A stretch of DNA of 64,000 bases from positions 1-64,000 of the forward strand of contig JBHPJE010000001.1 of NCBI GenBank assembly GCA_042568205.1, in the 5' to 3' direction. The position numbers and the translations under genes were made by a program. The notes beneath the pieces were generated by a model. That model saw only the letters and a program-made list of their open reading frames with translations. It did not search any database and was not told the origin of the DNA. Position 1 is the first letter of the stretch. The number at the start of each line of letters is the position of its first letter. Origin of the DNA: JAUVDZ01 sp042568205 (GTDB lineage Bacteria; Patescibacteriota; Gracilibacteria; UBA1369; PNNO01). This document shows positions 14,654-22,576 of this stretch, piece after piece.

Positions 14654-15448
14654 ATGAAAAAAGTACTCATTCTTGCAGTGGCATTTGTGATCACAATGTC
14701 AGCAACTGCATATGCTGCTTTGAACATCTTTCCTGATGTAGTTCAAAATACTTGGTACACAGAAAGTATCGAAGATGTTTATCTAAAAGGCCTTATGACT
14801 GGTTACGAAGATGGAAATTTTGGGCCAAATGAAATGATGACTCGTGGACAGCTTGCTGTAGTTTTGTCTCGTTATGACAAACATCTGCACAATACTCTTC
14901 AATCTCAATATGGGCTTTCGTTTGTTTGTCCTGATGAAGCAATTGTTGATTGTCCTTATGGACGTGAACTAGGTGCTGCCTGCATGAATCCGGTTTATGT
15001 TGATTGGGCTGTGGCAAATTGTTCGATTCCTGGATATGAAGAAGCTGATTTTAATGTTTACGACACAGGAACATTTATGTTTGAGTATCCTGCTGATTGG
15101 ACTATTGATGTTGATGGGAATCCAGTTGGTTGGTCTCAATTTGTAGAATTTTTTGATGGGGATGGAGATTTAGTAGCAGAATTAGGCTGTCCAATTCTTG
15201 AAACCGGTTATGAAGCATGGCTTGTTGATAAGGAAACTAAAGAATATGGAGGCGATTATAGAATTGAATTCTGGAAAGCTACTGTGAATCCTGAATATGG
15301 AGATAGCGGTTTAGAAGATTTTGCTTTTATTCTTATGTATGATGATGAAGAGTGGACTAATACTTGTCAGATAAGTAATTTTGGAATAGGAGAAACTGAC
15401 CAAACATTATTTAATAAATTTGAAGAGATTTACGATAGTGTTCAGTAA
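14654..15448 (+). CDS. Exported single-SLH-domain protein, unknown C-terminal domain
   Basis: The 264-residue product has a clear signal peptide (1-21, ending A-Y-A-A). One SLH repeat follows at about 24-68 (F-P-D-V ... Y-E-D-G-N-F-G-P-N-E-M-M-T-R-G-Q-L). A Cys-containing linker (about 95-125) leads to an acidic beta-rich C-terminal domain (~130-264) that I do not recognise. It is probably attached to the cell surface through the SLH repeat, although one repeat is fewer than the usual three. A strong terminator follows. It is divergently transcribed from the PurP-like operon. Confidence 0.75.
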   Translation: MKKVLILAVAFVITMSATAYAALNIFPDVVQNTWYTESIEDVYLKGLMTGYEDGNFGPNEMMTRGQLAVVLSRYDKHLHNTLQSQYGLSFVCPDEAIVDCPYGRELGAACMNPVYVDWAVANCSIPGYEEADFNVYDTGTFMFEYPADWTIDVDGNPVGWSQFVEFFDGDGDLVAELGCPILETGYEAWLVDKETKEYGGDYRIEFWKATVNPEYGDSGLEDFAFILMYDDEEWTNTCQISNFGIGETDQTLFNKFEEIYDSVQ

Positions 15449-15468
15449 TCATAAATTTTAATAAAAAG

Positions 15469-15500
15469 CGCCTGCACTCTAGTAGTTGTAGGCGTTTTTT
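15469..15500 (+). terminator. Rho-independent terminator after the single-SLH gene
   Basis: CGCCTGCA (15469-15476) pairs with TGTAGGCG (15487-15494) as an 8-bp stem with one G-T pair, followed by six T. Confidence 0.85.
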
Positions 15501-15519
15501 GTATAATTTAAAACAAATC

Positions 15520-15547
15520 TTGACAAATTTTAGACAAGGTGTATAAT
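15520..15547 (+). promoter_or_regulatory. Promoter of the 205-aa gene
   Basis: TTGACA (15520-15525), 16 bases, TATAAT (15542-15547). Both boxes are perfect. The leader is about 19 bases. Confidence 0.8.
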
Positions 15548-15572
15548 CCATCCCAATATTAACTCTAAAACT

Positions 15573-16190
15573 ATGCAAGATACAGTACAAGAATCACCAA
15601 AACCAAGATCAATAACAAATCTTACTGAACAAGAAGCAGAAGAATTTGCTCATCATTTGGCAAATGAATTATCAACAAATTTATATGCTGAAGGTGCGCA
15701 ACTTCATGAGGCATATAATCTCCATGATGATCCTACTTTTTCTAAAGATCCTTATTTTAATTGGCCGCCAACTGAAGAAGTATACCCTTTACATTTTTCT
15801 TTTGAAGAAACAGTAAAAACAATGTTAGCTGAAGTATTGTCAGAAGAAGAAATCGCCATATTAATGAGAAAAAGAGTTGAGTATTTACCACATGATGATC
15901 AGGAAGGATTTTCTTATGTAGATGATTTTTTAAGAACATTTGCAAGAAGTATAGATTTAGATAAAGAAAAAGATGGAGGTCACGAATTATCTGATAATGA
16001 AAGAACATTTTTAAGAACTACTTTAATTGGGCTTATTAGAAAACTTCATGCTGAAAGAATGAAATTTATGCAAAGTCAAAAAGACGCTAAAGTTGAAGAT
16101 TTAGAAGGAGAATTAACAAGTATTAGGGAAATTGTTGAAGAATTAAGAAAAAAGGTTGCGGATTTAGAAGGCAGTAATGCGTCAACCTAA
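15573..16190 (+). CDS. Unknown acidic protein with a C-terminal coiled coil, 205 aa
   Basis: A soluble, strongly acidic protein. Residues ~155-200 show heptad-like spacing (V-x-x-L-x-x-x-L-x-x-I-x-x-I-V-x-x-L-x-x-K-V), consistent with a coiled coil and oligomerisation. No family is recognised. It has its own near-perfect promoter, so it may be well expressed. Its 3' end overlaps the convergent purP gene by 9 bases. The word-initial Q-E-S-P-K-P-R segment and the lack of a signal sequence suggest a cytoplasmic location. Confidence 0.65.
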   Translation: MQDTVQESPKPRSITNLTEQEAEEFAHHLANELSTNLYAEGAQLHEAYNLHDDPTFSKDPYFNWPPTEEVYPLHFSFEETVKTMLAEVLSEEEIAILMRKRVEYLPHDDQEGFSYVDDFLRTFARSIDLDKEKDGGHELSDNERTFLRTTLIGLIRKLHAERMKFMQSQKDAKVEDLEGELTSIREIVEELRKKVADLEGSNAST

Positions 16191-17198
16191 AACCTCATCC
16201 AATCTATCTTGTTCAATCGCATGTTTAATATCGCGACAAAGTCTTCTTCCTGTGCTCATTGGTTCGTCATATCTAAGCCATGTGTAAGGCGATCCATGAA
16301 CAAATGGGTTTGTTCCGGCAACTATTCGGGCTGAGATTTCAAAAACATACATGTTTAAGTTTGGATCGATAATTGCTTCTAAGCAGAAAGGTCCGTATAA
16401 GCCTTTTCCTGCTAGTTTTTTTGATTTATCTACTACATTTTGACCTAATTCAAATACTTGTGGAAGCATTGATTCTCTTAAAACAACAGGAATATTACCA
16501 GTAATTGTATAAGAAGTTCTTAAATTCGCATCAAGCTGATCTTGAGCACAAACACGTCCAATTGAGTCAGCATTTGATTCATATCTCTTATCAAAACTCA
16601 TAATTTCAAGCTCTTCTGTTAAAGGAGAGTAGAAATAGTGCGTATACATAGGAACTCCAACGATATATTCTTGTAAAACATATTTTTCGTCACCTGGATA
16701 ATCTTTAATACCTTCATAGAAATCTTCAGTTGAATTAGCTACAAAATAACCTTTTCCGCCTTGTGCTCCGTGGAATTTAACGATAACAGGCCGGTCGATA
16801 TCTTCTGGTTTATCAAAAATACGAGGCATTTTGCACCCCGCATCCAGTAACCATTCGCGTTCTTTTGTTCTATCAGATTCATATTCAAGGATTCCCTTTG
16901 TTCCATAGTGCATCATTGTTACTTCTTTCATTTTTTCTGGCCCGATATAAGAAACAAACGATCCATGAGGGATAATAATGGCATTTTGTTCTTTAAGTTG
17001 CTCTTCTATTTCAAAAAAATCTTCTATACCTTCAATTTCAATTATTTTATCAGCAACTTTATAGCTTTCATAAGGTTTTCTGCGTCCTTTCATACAAATA
17101 CAAATCGTTTCAAAGCCCTCGTCTTTAGCGCCCTTTAGAATTTGAAGTGCGCTGTGACTTCCGAGTGTTGCTATTTTGTAATCTTTGATATCTGCCAT
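16182..17198 (-). CDS. purP: PurP, formate-dependent AICAR formylating ligase (FAICAR synthetase)
   Basis: The 338-residue product closely resembles archaeal PurP (COG1759, ATP-grasp): I-A-T-L-G-S-H-S-A-L-Q-I-L-K-G-A-K at the start, I-I-P-H-G-S-F, V-I-V-K-F-H-G-A-Q-G-G-K-G-Y-F, Y-I-V-G-V and I-T-G-N-I-P-V-V-L-R-E-S, with F-E-I-S-A-R-I near the end. PurP makes FAICAR from AICAR, formate and ATP without folate. The enzyme is typical of archaea and unexpected in a bacterium that also has purH (21011-22573). It is divergent from a TrmB-like regulator, with tandem 18-base repeats in between that may be the operator. Confidence 0.88.
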   Translation of the reverse strand: MADIKDYKIATLGSHSALQILKGAKDEGFETICICMKGRRKPYESYKVADKIIEIEGIEDFFEIEEQLKEQNAIIIPHGSFVSYIGPEKMKEVTMMHYGTKGILEYESDRTKEREWLLDAGCKMPRIFDKPEDIDRPVIVKFHGAQGGKGYFVANSTEDFYEGIKDYPGDEKYVLQEYIVGVPMYTHYFYSPLTEELEIMSFDKRYESNADSIGRVCAQDQLDANLRTSYTITGNIPVVLRESMLPQVFELGQNVVDKSKKLAGKGLYGPFCLEAIIDPNLNMYVFEISARIVAGTNPFVHGSPYTWLRYDEPMSTGRRLCRDIKHAIEQDRLDEVLG

Positions 17199-17230
17199 AT
17201 TCGCTTTATTTAAAAGAAAAAGTTTTGATT

Positions 17231-17259
17231 ATTATAATAGGGTTTGTGCTTTTACACAA
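17231..17259 (-). promoter_or_regulatory. Promoter of purP
   Basis: On the minus strand TTGTGT (17259-17254), 17 bases, TATAAT (17236-17231); leader about 25 bases. The -35 lies 17 bases from the tandem repeat that begins at 17276. Confidence 0.6.
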
Positions 17260-17275
17260 CAGATTTTTTTTATTA

Positions 17276-17326
17276 AACAGTTAACCCCGCCATAACAGTT
17301 AACCCCGCCATAACTGTTATGGTAAC
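17276..17326. promoter_or_regulatory. Tandem 18-base repeat and inverted repeat between purP and the TrmB-like gene (candidate operator)
   Basis: AACAGTTAACCCCGCCAT occurs twice back to back (17276-17293 and 17294-17311) and is followed by AACTGTTATGGTAAC. ATAACAGTT (17292-17300) and AACTGTTAT (17312-17320) are perfect 9-base inverted repeats. The 20-mer TTAACCCCGCCATAACTGTT (17299-17318) recurs with one change at 40771-40790, upstream of recF. Its position between divergent promoters and next to a regulator gene makes it a likely binding site. Confidence 0.6.
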
Positions 17327-17392
17327 TTTTCACTTGTAAATTTTATCAAATAGGATTAACATTCGGGGTGTTAGGGCAATTAAAAATCGTTT

Positions 17393-18166
17393 ATGGAAGA
17401 CCTGAAGAATGTTGTCAGTATGCTTCAACATTTTGGTCTCAGTTCAAGAGAGGCAAATGCCTATTTAGCTTGCCTTGAATTAGGCCCTTCAAGTATTCAG
17501 CAGATTTCAAAGCATTCAACAATGAATAGATCTACAGTTCATTTTTTAGCTGAATCCCTTAAAAAGAAAGGTTTGTTTGGAGAAACTTGCAAGGGTAAAA
17601 AGCGTTTAATATTCGCTGTTAAGCCCGAGGATTTTGTGAAATTGGTTAATAAAGAACGAGATCATGTAAATTTAATGGAAACCAGTCTTGAGGATCTTCT
17701 GCCTCTTCTTCAGAATATTAGTTGTGCTGAATCGAATCGGCCAAAGGTTATGTTTTATGAAGGAGAGAAGGGGTTTTACGATATTTGTAATCGATCGATT
17801 AAGCATTCGACTAATAAGGAGATATTATTTCTTTCATCATTAGATGATTTTAGAAATGTTGGGAACGACGAAGAGTATGATGAAGAGGATTATATTCCCA
17901 ATAGAGTGAAGAAGGGGATCCATATTAAGATGCTTGTTTTTGAAAATCGCATTTCTCAGAATTTTCGGATTGCTCAAGCCAAAGAATTGCGTGAAGTACG
18001 CTTTCTTCCTGACGATTTCAAGTTTAAAAGCACATTTTTTATCTATGGAGATGAGTTTTCAATGGTTAGTTCAAAGCCTCCATTTTTAGGAATTGTAATT
18101 CAGAGCAAACAGCTTTCTCATACCATGAAACAGATTTTCGAGATGTTGTGGGCAGTTGGCAAATAA
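17393..18166 (+). CDS. TrmB-family transcriptional regulator
   Basis: The 257-residue product has an N-terminal winged helix (about 8-75: L-S-S-R-E-A-N-A-Y-L-A-C-L-E-L-G, then I-S-K-H-S-T-M-N-R-S-T-V-H recognition helix) as in TrmB proteins. A helical linker (about 80-112) and a C-terminal PLD-like effector domain follow (from K-V-M-F-Y-E-G-E-K-G, about 119). TrmB proteins are common in archaea and control sugar or other metabolic genes through a small-molecule ligand. It is divergent from purP over a repeat-rich operator region, so regulation of purP and of itself is likely (inference). The ligand is unknown. Confidence 0.88.
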   Translation: MEDLKNVVSMLQHFGLSSREANAYLACLELGPSSIQQISKHSTMNRSTVHFLAESLKKKGLFGETCKGKKRLIFAVKPEDFVKLVNKERDHVNLMETSLEDLLPLLQNISCAESNRPKVMFYEGEKGFYDICNRSIKHSTNKEILFLSSLDDFRNVGNDEEYDEEDYIPNRVKKGIHIKMLVFENRISQNFRIAQAKELREVRFLPDDFKFKSTFFIYGDEFSMVSSKPPFLGIVIQSKQLSHTMKQIFEMLWAVGK

Positions 18167-18291
18167 CATTTAGGGCCTAGGTCAAGTTATTAAAATTTAT
18201 GCATATTTTGAAAAAAATGCTTATTTTGCATACTTGTATGTCCTCTTTTGCTCTTTTTTAGGCCAAAAAGCGCCCCTTTCTTAACTTTCTA

Positions 18292-18319
18292 TTGCATATA
18301 TATCGAAAAGCTATATAAT
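18292..18319 (+). promoter_or_regulatory. Upstream promoter of the LysM/M23 gene
   Basis: TTGCAT (18292-18297), 16 bases, TATAAT (18314-18319). It would give a leader of about 138 bases. The rest of the 297-base gap (18167-18463) is AT-rich, with a TATCACC/GGTGATA inverted repeat at about 18354-18392 and no gene. Confidence 0.5.
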
Positions 18320-18418
18320 AACCCGGAATTCAGTCAATGAATAACCCTTATTTATCACCATACAAACCAGTACAATATATAGAGGTGATATTTAAAAACT
18401 TTTAAGGACAAATTTCTC

Positions 18419-18448
18419 TTGACACCCAATTGATATTACGACTAAACT
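18419..18448 (+). promoter_or_regulatory. Proximal promoter of the LysM/M23 gene
   Basis: TTGACA (18419-18424), 18 bases, TAAACT (18443-18448). Transcription would start about 10 bases before the TTG at 18464. Confidence 0.5.
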
Positions 18449-18463
18449 CTGATACGTTAAAAA

Positions 18464-19747
18464 TTGGATGTCATAACTACTAGGCCACGTCTGCCGCATC
18501 GGAAAGAACTGCAAGATCCCAATGAGCAACCCCCGATGTTAATACAGGAGAACATCCCTATAAATATCCACTCGGTAAAATTACAGGTAAACAAAGAAGC
18601 GCGTAAAGCGAGACATAAGAAAAATTTTTCAGGTCTTGGCTCAGCGGCTATTGCTCTCAACGGAGCATATAAGAGCGTATTAGCCCTCCCAAAACTTAAA
18701 AAACCTTCTTTTTTACGAAAAAAGAAAACTACAAATACCATTATTAGTGAATCTCATATACTAAAGAGAGCACTTGGATTTGTTGCATTCTTTGTATTAG
18801 TTACTTCATTTACACCAAATATCGCATTTTCAGATACTGAATTTGCAGCTTACGAAGCAATGTCTGCTCCAATGCTAGCTACAAACATTATTGCTGATGA
18901 CTCAGGATTTATGATTCCTGTTAATCCTCAGACAAATGAAGCTGATAGAAGTGCAATGAGCGACAAAATAGCGCATTCAGTTGAAAGTGGTGAAACTTTA
19001 TCAACAATTGCTGCAATGTATGGATTAAAAACAAATACATTGAAATGGGAAAACAATTTAAGTAACAGCAGTATATTAAGAGTTGGAACATCATTAAGCG
19101 TTCCACCAGTTGATGGAGTAAGTCATACAGTTAAAAGCGGGCAATCTTTAGCTAAAGTTGCTACTTTATATGATATTGAAGAAGCAGATATTATTAGACA
19201 GAACGCATTAGATACAGAAACTCTAACTGCTGGACAAGGATTATTTATACCAGGTGGTGAACAAATCGCACCTCCCGCACCAGTTATTTCAAATACAGCT
19301 TATAGATCTACCGGTGTAGCTACAGCTTCTCCTACAAGAGTAGCTTTAGACGCAAATACGGCAGCTCCTGCAGTTGGTAAATTCCTTATATATCCTACAC
19401 GTGGAAAAATCACTCAAGGTTACTACTCATGGCATCGTGCAGTTGATATCGGAGACAGAAGCAAGCCACCAATTTGGGCTGCTGCTGGCGGTACAGTTGT
19501 AAAAGCTTCAGAAGGTTCTTGGGGTGGAGGATACGGAAACCACGTAATTATCGACCACGGAAATGGAGTTCAAACACTTTATGCTCATTTAGACTACTTA
19601 ACTGTTGCTAATGGTCAATCTGTTGGACAGGGTGAAGTAATCGGACGAATGGGTAATACTGGACGAGTTTACGGAGTTACAGGAATCCACTTACACTTTG
19701 AAGTACGTGATAACGGAGTTAAAGCTTATCCAGGGAATTATTGGTAG
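18464..19747 (+). CDS. LysM/M23 peptidoglycan endopeptidase, membrane-anchored
   Basis: The 427-residue product has a cytoplasmic N-terminal region (~1-100, basic), one membrane helix (~103-122), two LysM peptidoglycan-binding domains (~170-213 and 220-263), and a C-terminal M23 (LytM-like) zinc peptidase (~305-427). Zinc and catalytic residues are visible: H324-x3-D328, His375 (YAHL) and H409-L-H411. It should cut peptide cross-links in peptidoglycan during growth or division, or activate an amidase. The start is the TTG at 18464; an ATG at 18536 is an alternative that would shorten the cytoplasmic part by 24 residues. Two promoters precede it and a terminator follows. Confidence 0.93.
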   Translation: MDVITTRPRLPHRKELQDPNEQPPMLIQENIPINIHSVKLQVNKEARKARHKKNFSGLGSAAIALNGAYKSVLALPKLKKPSFLRKKKTTNTIISESHILKRALGFVAFFVLVTSFTPNIAFSDTEFAAYEAMSAPMLATNIIADDSGFMIPVNPQTNEADRSAMSDKIAHSVESGETLSTIAAMYGLKTNTLKWENNLSNSSILRVGTSLSVPPVDGVSHTVKSGQSLAKVATLYDIEEADIIRQNALDTETLTAGQGLFIPGGEQIAPPAPVISNTAYRSTGVATASPTRVALDANTAAPAVGKFLIYPTRGKITQGYYSWHRAVDIGDRSKPPIWAAAGGTVVKASEGSWGGGYGNHVIIDHGNGVQTLYAHLDYLTVANGQSVGQGEVIGRMGNTGRVYGVTGIHLHFEVRDNGVKAYPGNYW

Positions 19748-19775
19748 GATAGGCACGAAAAATTAAATCAATGAA

Positions 19776-19801
19776 AGGCCACTCGAAAGGGTGGTCTTTT
19801 T
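19776..19801 (+). terminator. Rho-independent terminator after the LysM/M23 gene
   Basis: A 9-bp stem (19776-19784 with 19789-19797, including two G-T pairs) is closed by a GAAA loop and followed by T residues. Confidence 0.8.
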
Positions 19802-19811
19802 GCTTGAGCCC

Positions 19812-19830
19812 GTACGACGGAACGAAGTGA
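19812..19830. repeat. Copy 2 of a dispersed intergenic repeat (inverted)
   Basis: The exact reverse complement of the 19-mer at 6172-6190, again just beyond a terminator. Confidence 0.6.
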
Positions 19831-19851
19831 AGTGTTTTGTATATCCGCTGC

Positions 19852-19880
19852 TTGACAAAGTTTGAAAAATATGACAAAAT
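19852..19880 (+). promoter_or_regulatory. Promoter of the 166-aa gene
   Basis: TTGACA (19852-19857), 17 bases, CAAAAT (19875-19880). The leader is about 20 bases. Confidence 0.65.
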
Positions 19881-19905
19881 AGATCTTCTCTAATTAATTC
19901 TATTT

Positions 19906-20406
19906 ATGTCATTACCCGTATCCCCTAAACCAAACCCTCAGGAACCAATGGTGGTTCGTCCTCATCATATTGAGCGAATTGCTCGTGCAATTATGATGAA
20001 AGAAAAAACTGGGTCTCCAAAACCAGCTGATATTGAAGATTTCGAAACTCTTCAATGGGTTTTAGATGAGAATCCTAATGCTGATATAATATTTGTTGAT
20101 GATACTAGTGAGCCAAATTGCCAGTTTTGTATTTATTGCGTTCATGGAGGAATTCCGGGTTGTAGAGATGATTATGCAACTGAAGAAGAGCCAAGAGGAG
20201 AGCTTCATGTTAGTAAGTTCGATAGAGAAGTAGCAGAAGCTCAAGGTTGGGAGTTTGGTAAAGCTTATAAATTAGCGGATATTGTACAATTATTTACTCA
20301 GCAAGCAGCATTAAGAACTATGTTTTATATGTGTGAACTTGGTGAAGAACAATACAAACAATGGCGAGCAGATGCTAAATTAATTAAGGAAACTAGATCG
20401 GGTTAA
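19906..20406 (+). CDS. Unknown protein with a compact Cys cluster, 166 aa
   Basis: A soluble 166-residue protein. Around residues 66-80 it has N-C-Q-F-C-I-Y-C-V-H-G-G-I-P-G-C, that is C-x2-C-x2-C-x7-C, which could bind zinc or an iron-sulfur cluster. The rest is acidic and mixed helical, without a signal peptide. No family is recognised. It is preceded by a good promoter and followed by another promoter and a 67-residue gene, so it is probably expressed on its own. The cysteine spacing is not a standard ferredoxin motif. Confidence 0.6.
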   Translation: MSLPVSPKPNPQEPMVVRPHHIERIARAIMMKEKTGSPKPADIEDFETLQWVLDENPNADIIFVDDTSEPNCQFCIYCVHGGIPGCRDDYATEEEPRGELHVSKFDREVAEAQGWEFGKAYKLADIVQLFTQQAALRTMFYMCELGEEQYKQWRADAKLIKETRSG

Positions 20407-20415
20407 CGTAGAGAT

Positions 20416-20444
20416 TTGACATCCCTTATTCTTTTTGACAGAAT
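20416..20444 (+). promoter_or_regulatory. Promoter of the 67-aa gene
   Basis: TTGACA (20416-20421), 17 bases, CAGAAT (20439-20444). A second TTGACA lies inside the spacer at 20435. Confidence 0.55.
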
Positions 20445-20468
20445 TAATTTAAATAATAATCTTTAAAT

Positions 20469-20672
20469 ATGGAAACTTTATCCCACGATCCATTTAAAGC
20501 TCTGGTTGCTGAAATTGAAAATAGAGGCCTTGAATTTGACATAAGCCAATTATTTAAAGCTGGAGCATTAGCAACTATAGAATTAAGAGAAGCTAAAAAA
20601 GAATTTACTCCAAAAGAACAGCAAGAAGCAACCTTGTCAAAATATTTAGAATTAATAGAAAGAGTTGATTAA
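20469..20672 (+). CDS. Unknown small helical protein, 67 aa
   Basis: An acidic protein of 67 residues, predicted mainly helical, without cysteine or membrane segments. It has its own promoter and an ATG start, with no Shine-Dalgarno. No family recognised. Size and composition resemble the other small solo proteins of this window (23406-23606, 46610-46822), which may belong to lineage-specific families. Confidence 0.5.
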   Translation: METLSHDPFKALVAEIENRGLEFDISQLFKAGALATIELREAKKEFTPKEQQEATLSKYLELIERVD

Positions 20673-20715
20673 TCAGTCTATTTCATCTAAACTTATTTAG
20701 GTCTTTAAAGGTGCT

Positions 20716-20997
20716 ATGAATAAGATAAACAAGCTACTATTAGGAATTCTTCACTTTCCACGGTTTATTGCGTGCTCGTTGATAAAACTCTGGCAGAATA
20801 CCTTATCTTTTGATCACGGTCCTTTAAAAAAATTCTTCCCATACGGTTACTGCAAATATAAGCCTACTTGCTCGCAATACACATACGATGCGATCAAGGA
20901 ATATGGAGTCATCAGAGGAATTCCAATGGGATTCTGGAGAATATTGCGATGCAATCCATGCAGTAAGGGAGGTTATGATCCTGTACATAAACATTAA
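20716..20997 (+). CDS. yidD: YidD, membrane protein insertion efficiency factor
   Basis: The 93-residue product carries the YidD core Y-C-K-Y-K-P-T-C-S-Q-Y-T-Y-D-A-I-K-E-Y-G and the end C-N-P-C-S-K-G-G-Y-D-P-V. YidD is a small amphipathic membrane-associated protein that helps YidC insert proteins into the membrane; it usually neighbours rnpA and yidC. Here it is away from those genes and sits 13 bases before purH. The N-terminus is slightly longer than usual and amphipathic, in keeping with membrane association. Confidence 0.92.
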   Translation: MNKINKLLLGILHFPRFIACSLIKLWQNTLSFDHGPLKKFFPYGYCKYKPTCSQYTYDAIKEYGVIRGIPMGFWRILRCNPCSKGGYDPVHKH

Positions 20998-21010
20998 TTA
21001 ACGCGCTAAA

Positions 21011-22573
21011 ATGCCCCAACCTAAGAAAACTCATCATGTCACTAGACGTGCACTAATCAGTGTGTCAGATAAAAAAGGCCTTATTCCTTTTGTTAAGCGG
21101 CTTGATAAACTTGGAATCGAGATTTTGTCAACCGGAGGAACTGCAAAAGCTTTAAAAAAAGAGGGAATCAAGGTTTTAGACGTAAGTAAATATATAAAAT
21201 TTCCTGAAATGATGGATGGGAGAGTGAAAACTTTGCATCCTATGATTTATGGAGGAATCCTTGCTGTTCGCGATGATCAGGCGCATATGGATGATGTTGT
21301 TGCTCATAAAATGAAGCTGATTGATCTAGTTGTTGTGAATCTTTATCCATTTGAGGAGACTGTTGCAAAAAAACATGCAACTCATGAAGAAATCATAGAA
21401 AATATTGATATTGGTGGGCCAAGTATGGTTCGGGCTTCTGCTAAAAATTACAAATACGTTGGAATCGTTACAGATCCAAAAGATTACACAAGAATCGCAA
21501 ATCAATTAGAGAAAAGAGGAGAACTTACAGCAAAAACTCGTGAAAATCTTGCATTCAAAGCTTTCGATCACACTTTCAGATATGATGAAGCGATTGCATC
21601 GTACTTTAGAAAGCATACAGGTGGAAAAGAGCTTCTAAATTTACATTATGAAAAACAATTAAAGTTAAGATATGGCGAAAATCCACACCAAAAAGCTGTG
21701 TTTTTTAAGAATCCAAAAAATCATGATGCAAATGTGACAAACGCAAAGCAATTACAAGGAAAAGAACTTTCATACAATAATATTATGGATGCTGATGGTG
21801 CTTTAGAGATGGTAAAAGACTTTAAAAATCCAATTGTGGCGATTGTAAAACATGCGAATCCTTGCGGAGTTGCGATTAATCATAAAATTGAAAATGCCTT
21901 TGTTAAAGCGCATAAAGTTGATCCGATGTCTGCGTTTGGATGTGTGATTGCAATGAATCGTCCATGTAATGAAAAAATCATCGATTATATCAACAAAGAA
22001 AAGATGTTTGTTGAGATTATTATTGCTCCAGGATTCACAAAAGCTGCGCTTAAAAAGCTGGCTAAACGTAAAAATTTAAGAGCTTTAGAAACTGGCGAAC
22101 TAAAACGCGATCCTGAAAAAATTGATGTTAAAAAAGTTGCAGGAGGAATTCTAATTCAGCATGCTGACACAAGAAAAGTTACTACAAAAGATCTAAAAAC
22201 TGTTTCAAAAAAGAAGCCCACAAAACAGCAAATTCAAGACATGCTACTTGCCCGAAATATTGTTAAACACGTTAAATCTAATTCAGTTGTGTTTGTTAAA
22301 AACGGTGTGACAACTGGAATTGGAGCTGGTCAAATGTCGCGTGTTGATGCGGTAAATATTGCTTCGTATAAAGGCGGAAATCGAAATAAAGGAGCTGTTA
22401 TGGCGAGCGATGCGTTCTTTCCATTTCCTGATGGAGTTGAGCAAGCGCACGAGGCTGGAATTGTTGCAATTATTCAACCTGGTGGATCGATCCGTGATGA
22501 TCAGGTTATAAAACGTGTTGATGAACTTGGAATGTCGATGGTGTTTACTGGAATTCGATCATTTAAGCATTAA
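21011..22573 (+). CDS. purH: PurH, bifunctional AICAR formyltransferase / IMP cyclohydrolase
   Basis: The 520-residue product performs the last two steps to IMP: formylation of AICAR by 10-formyl-THF, then cyclisation. The N-terminal MGS-like cyclohydrolase domain shows R-A-L-I-S-V-S-D-K-K, STGGTAK and F-P-E-M-M-D-G-R-V-K-T-L-H-P. The transferase domain shows LRYGENPHQKA, the catalytic pair Lys280-His281 in V-K-H-A-N-P-C-G-V-A, DPMSAFG and the ending P-G-G-S-I-R-D-D. All key residues look intact, so the folate route is functional even though purP is also present. uppP begins 3 bases downstream. Confidence 0.96.
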   Translation: MPQPKKTHHVTRRALISVSDKKGLIPFVKRLDKLGIEILSTGGTAKALKKEGIKVLDVSKYIKFPEMMDGRVKTLHPMIYGGILAVRDDQAHMDDVVAHKMKLIDLVVVNLYPFEETVAKKHATHEEIIENIDIGGPSMVRASAKNYKYVGIVTDPKDYTRIANQLEKRGELTAKTRENLAFKAFDHTFRYDEAIASYFRKHTGGKELLNLHYEKQLKLRYGENPHQKAVFFKNPKNHDANVTNAKQLQGKELSYNNIMDADGALEMVKDFKNPIVAIVKHANPCGVAINHKIENAFVKAHKVDPMSAFGCVIAMNRPCNEKIIDYINKEKMFVEIIIAPGFTKAALKKLAKRKNLRALETGELKRDPEKIDVKKVAGGILIQHADTRKVTTKDLKTVSKKKPTKQQIQDMLLARNIVKHVKSNSVVFVKNGVTTGIGAGQMSRVDAVNIASYKGGNRNKGAVMASDAFFPFPDGVEQAHEAGIVAIIQPGGSIRDDQVIKRVDELGMSMVFTGIRSFKH

Positions 22574-22576
22574 AAT

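Noticed and set aside
18167..18463. c-di-AMP (ydaO-type) riboswitch before the wall hydrolase
   Set aside because: The conserved core sequences of that class are not visible in the leader.
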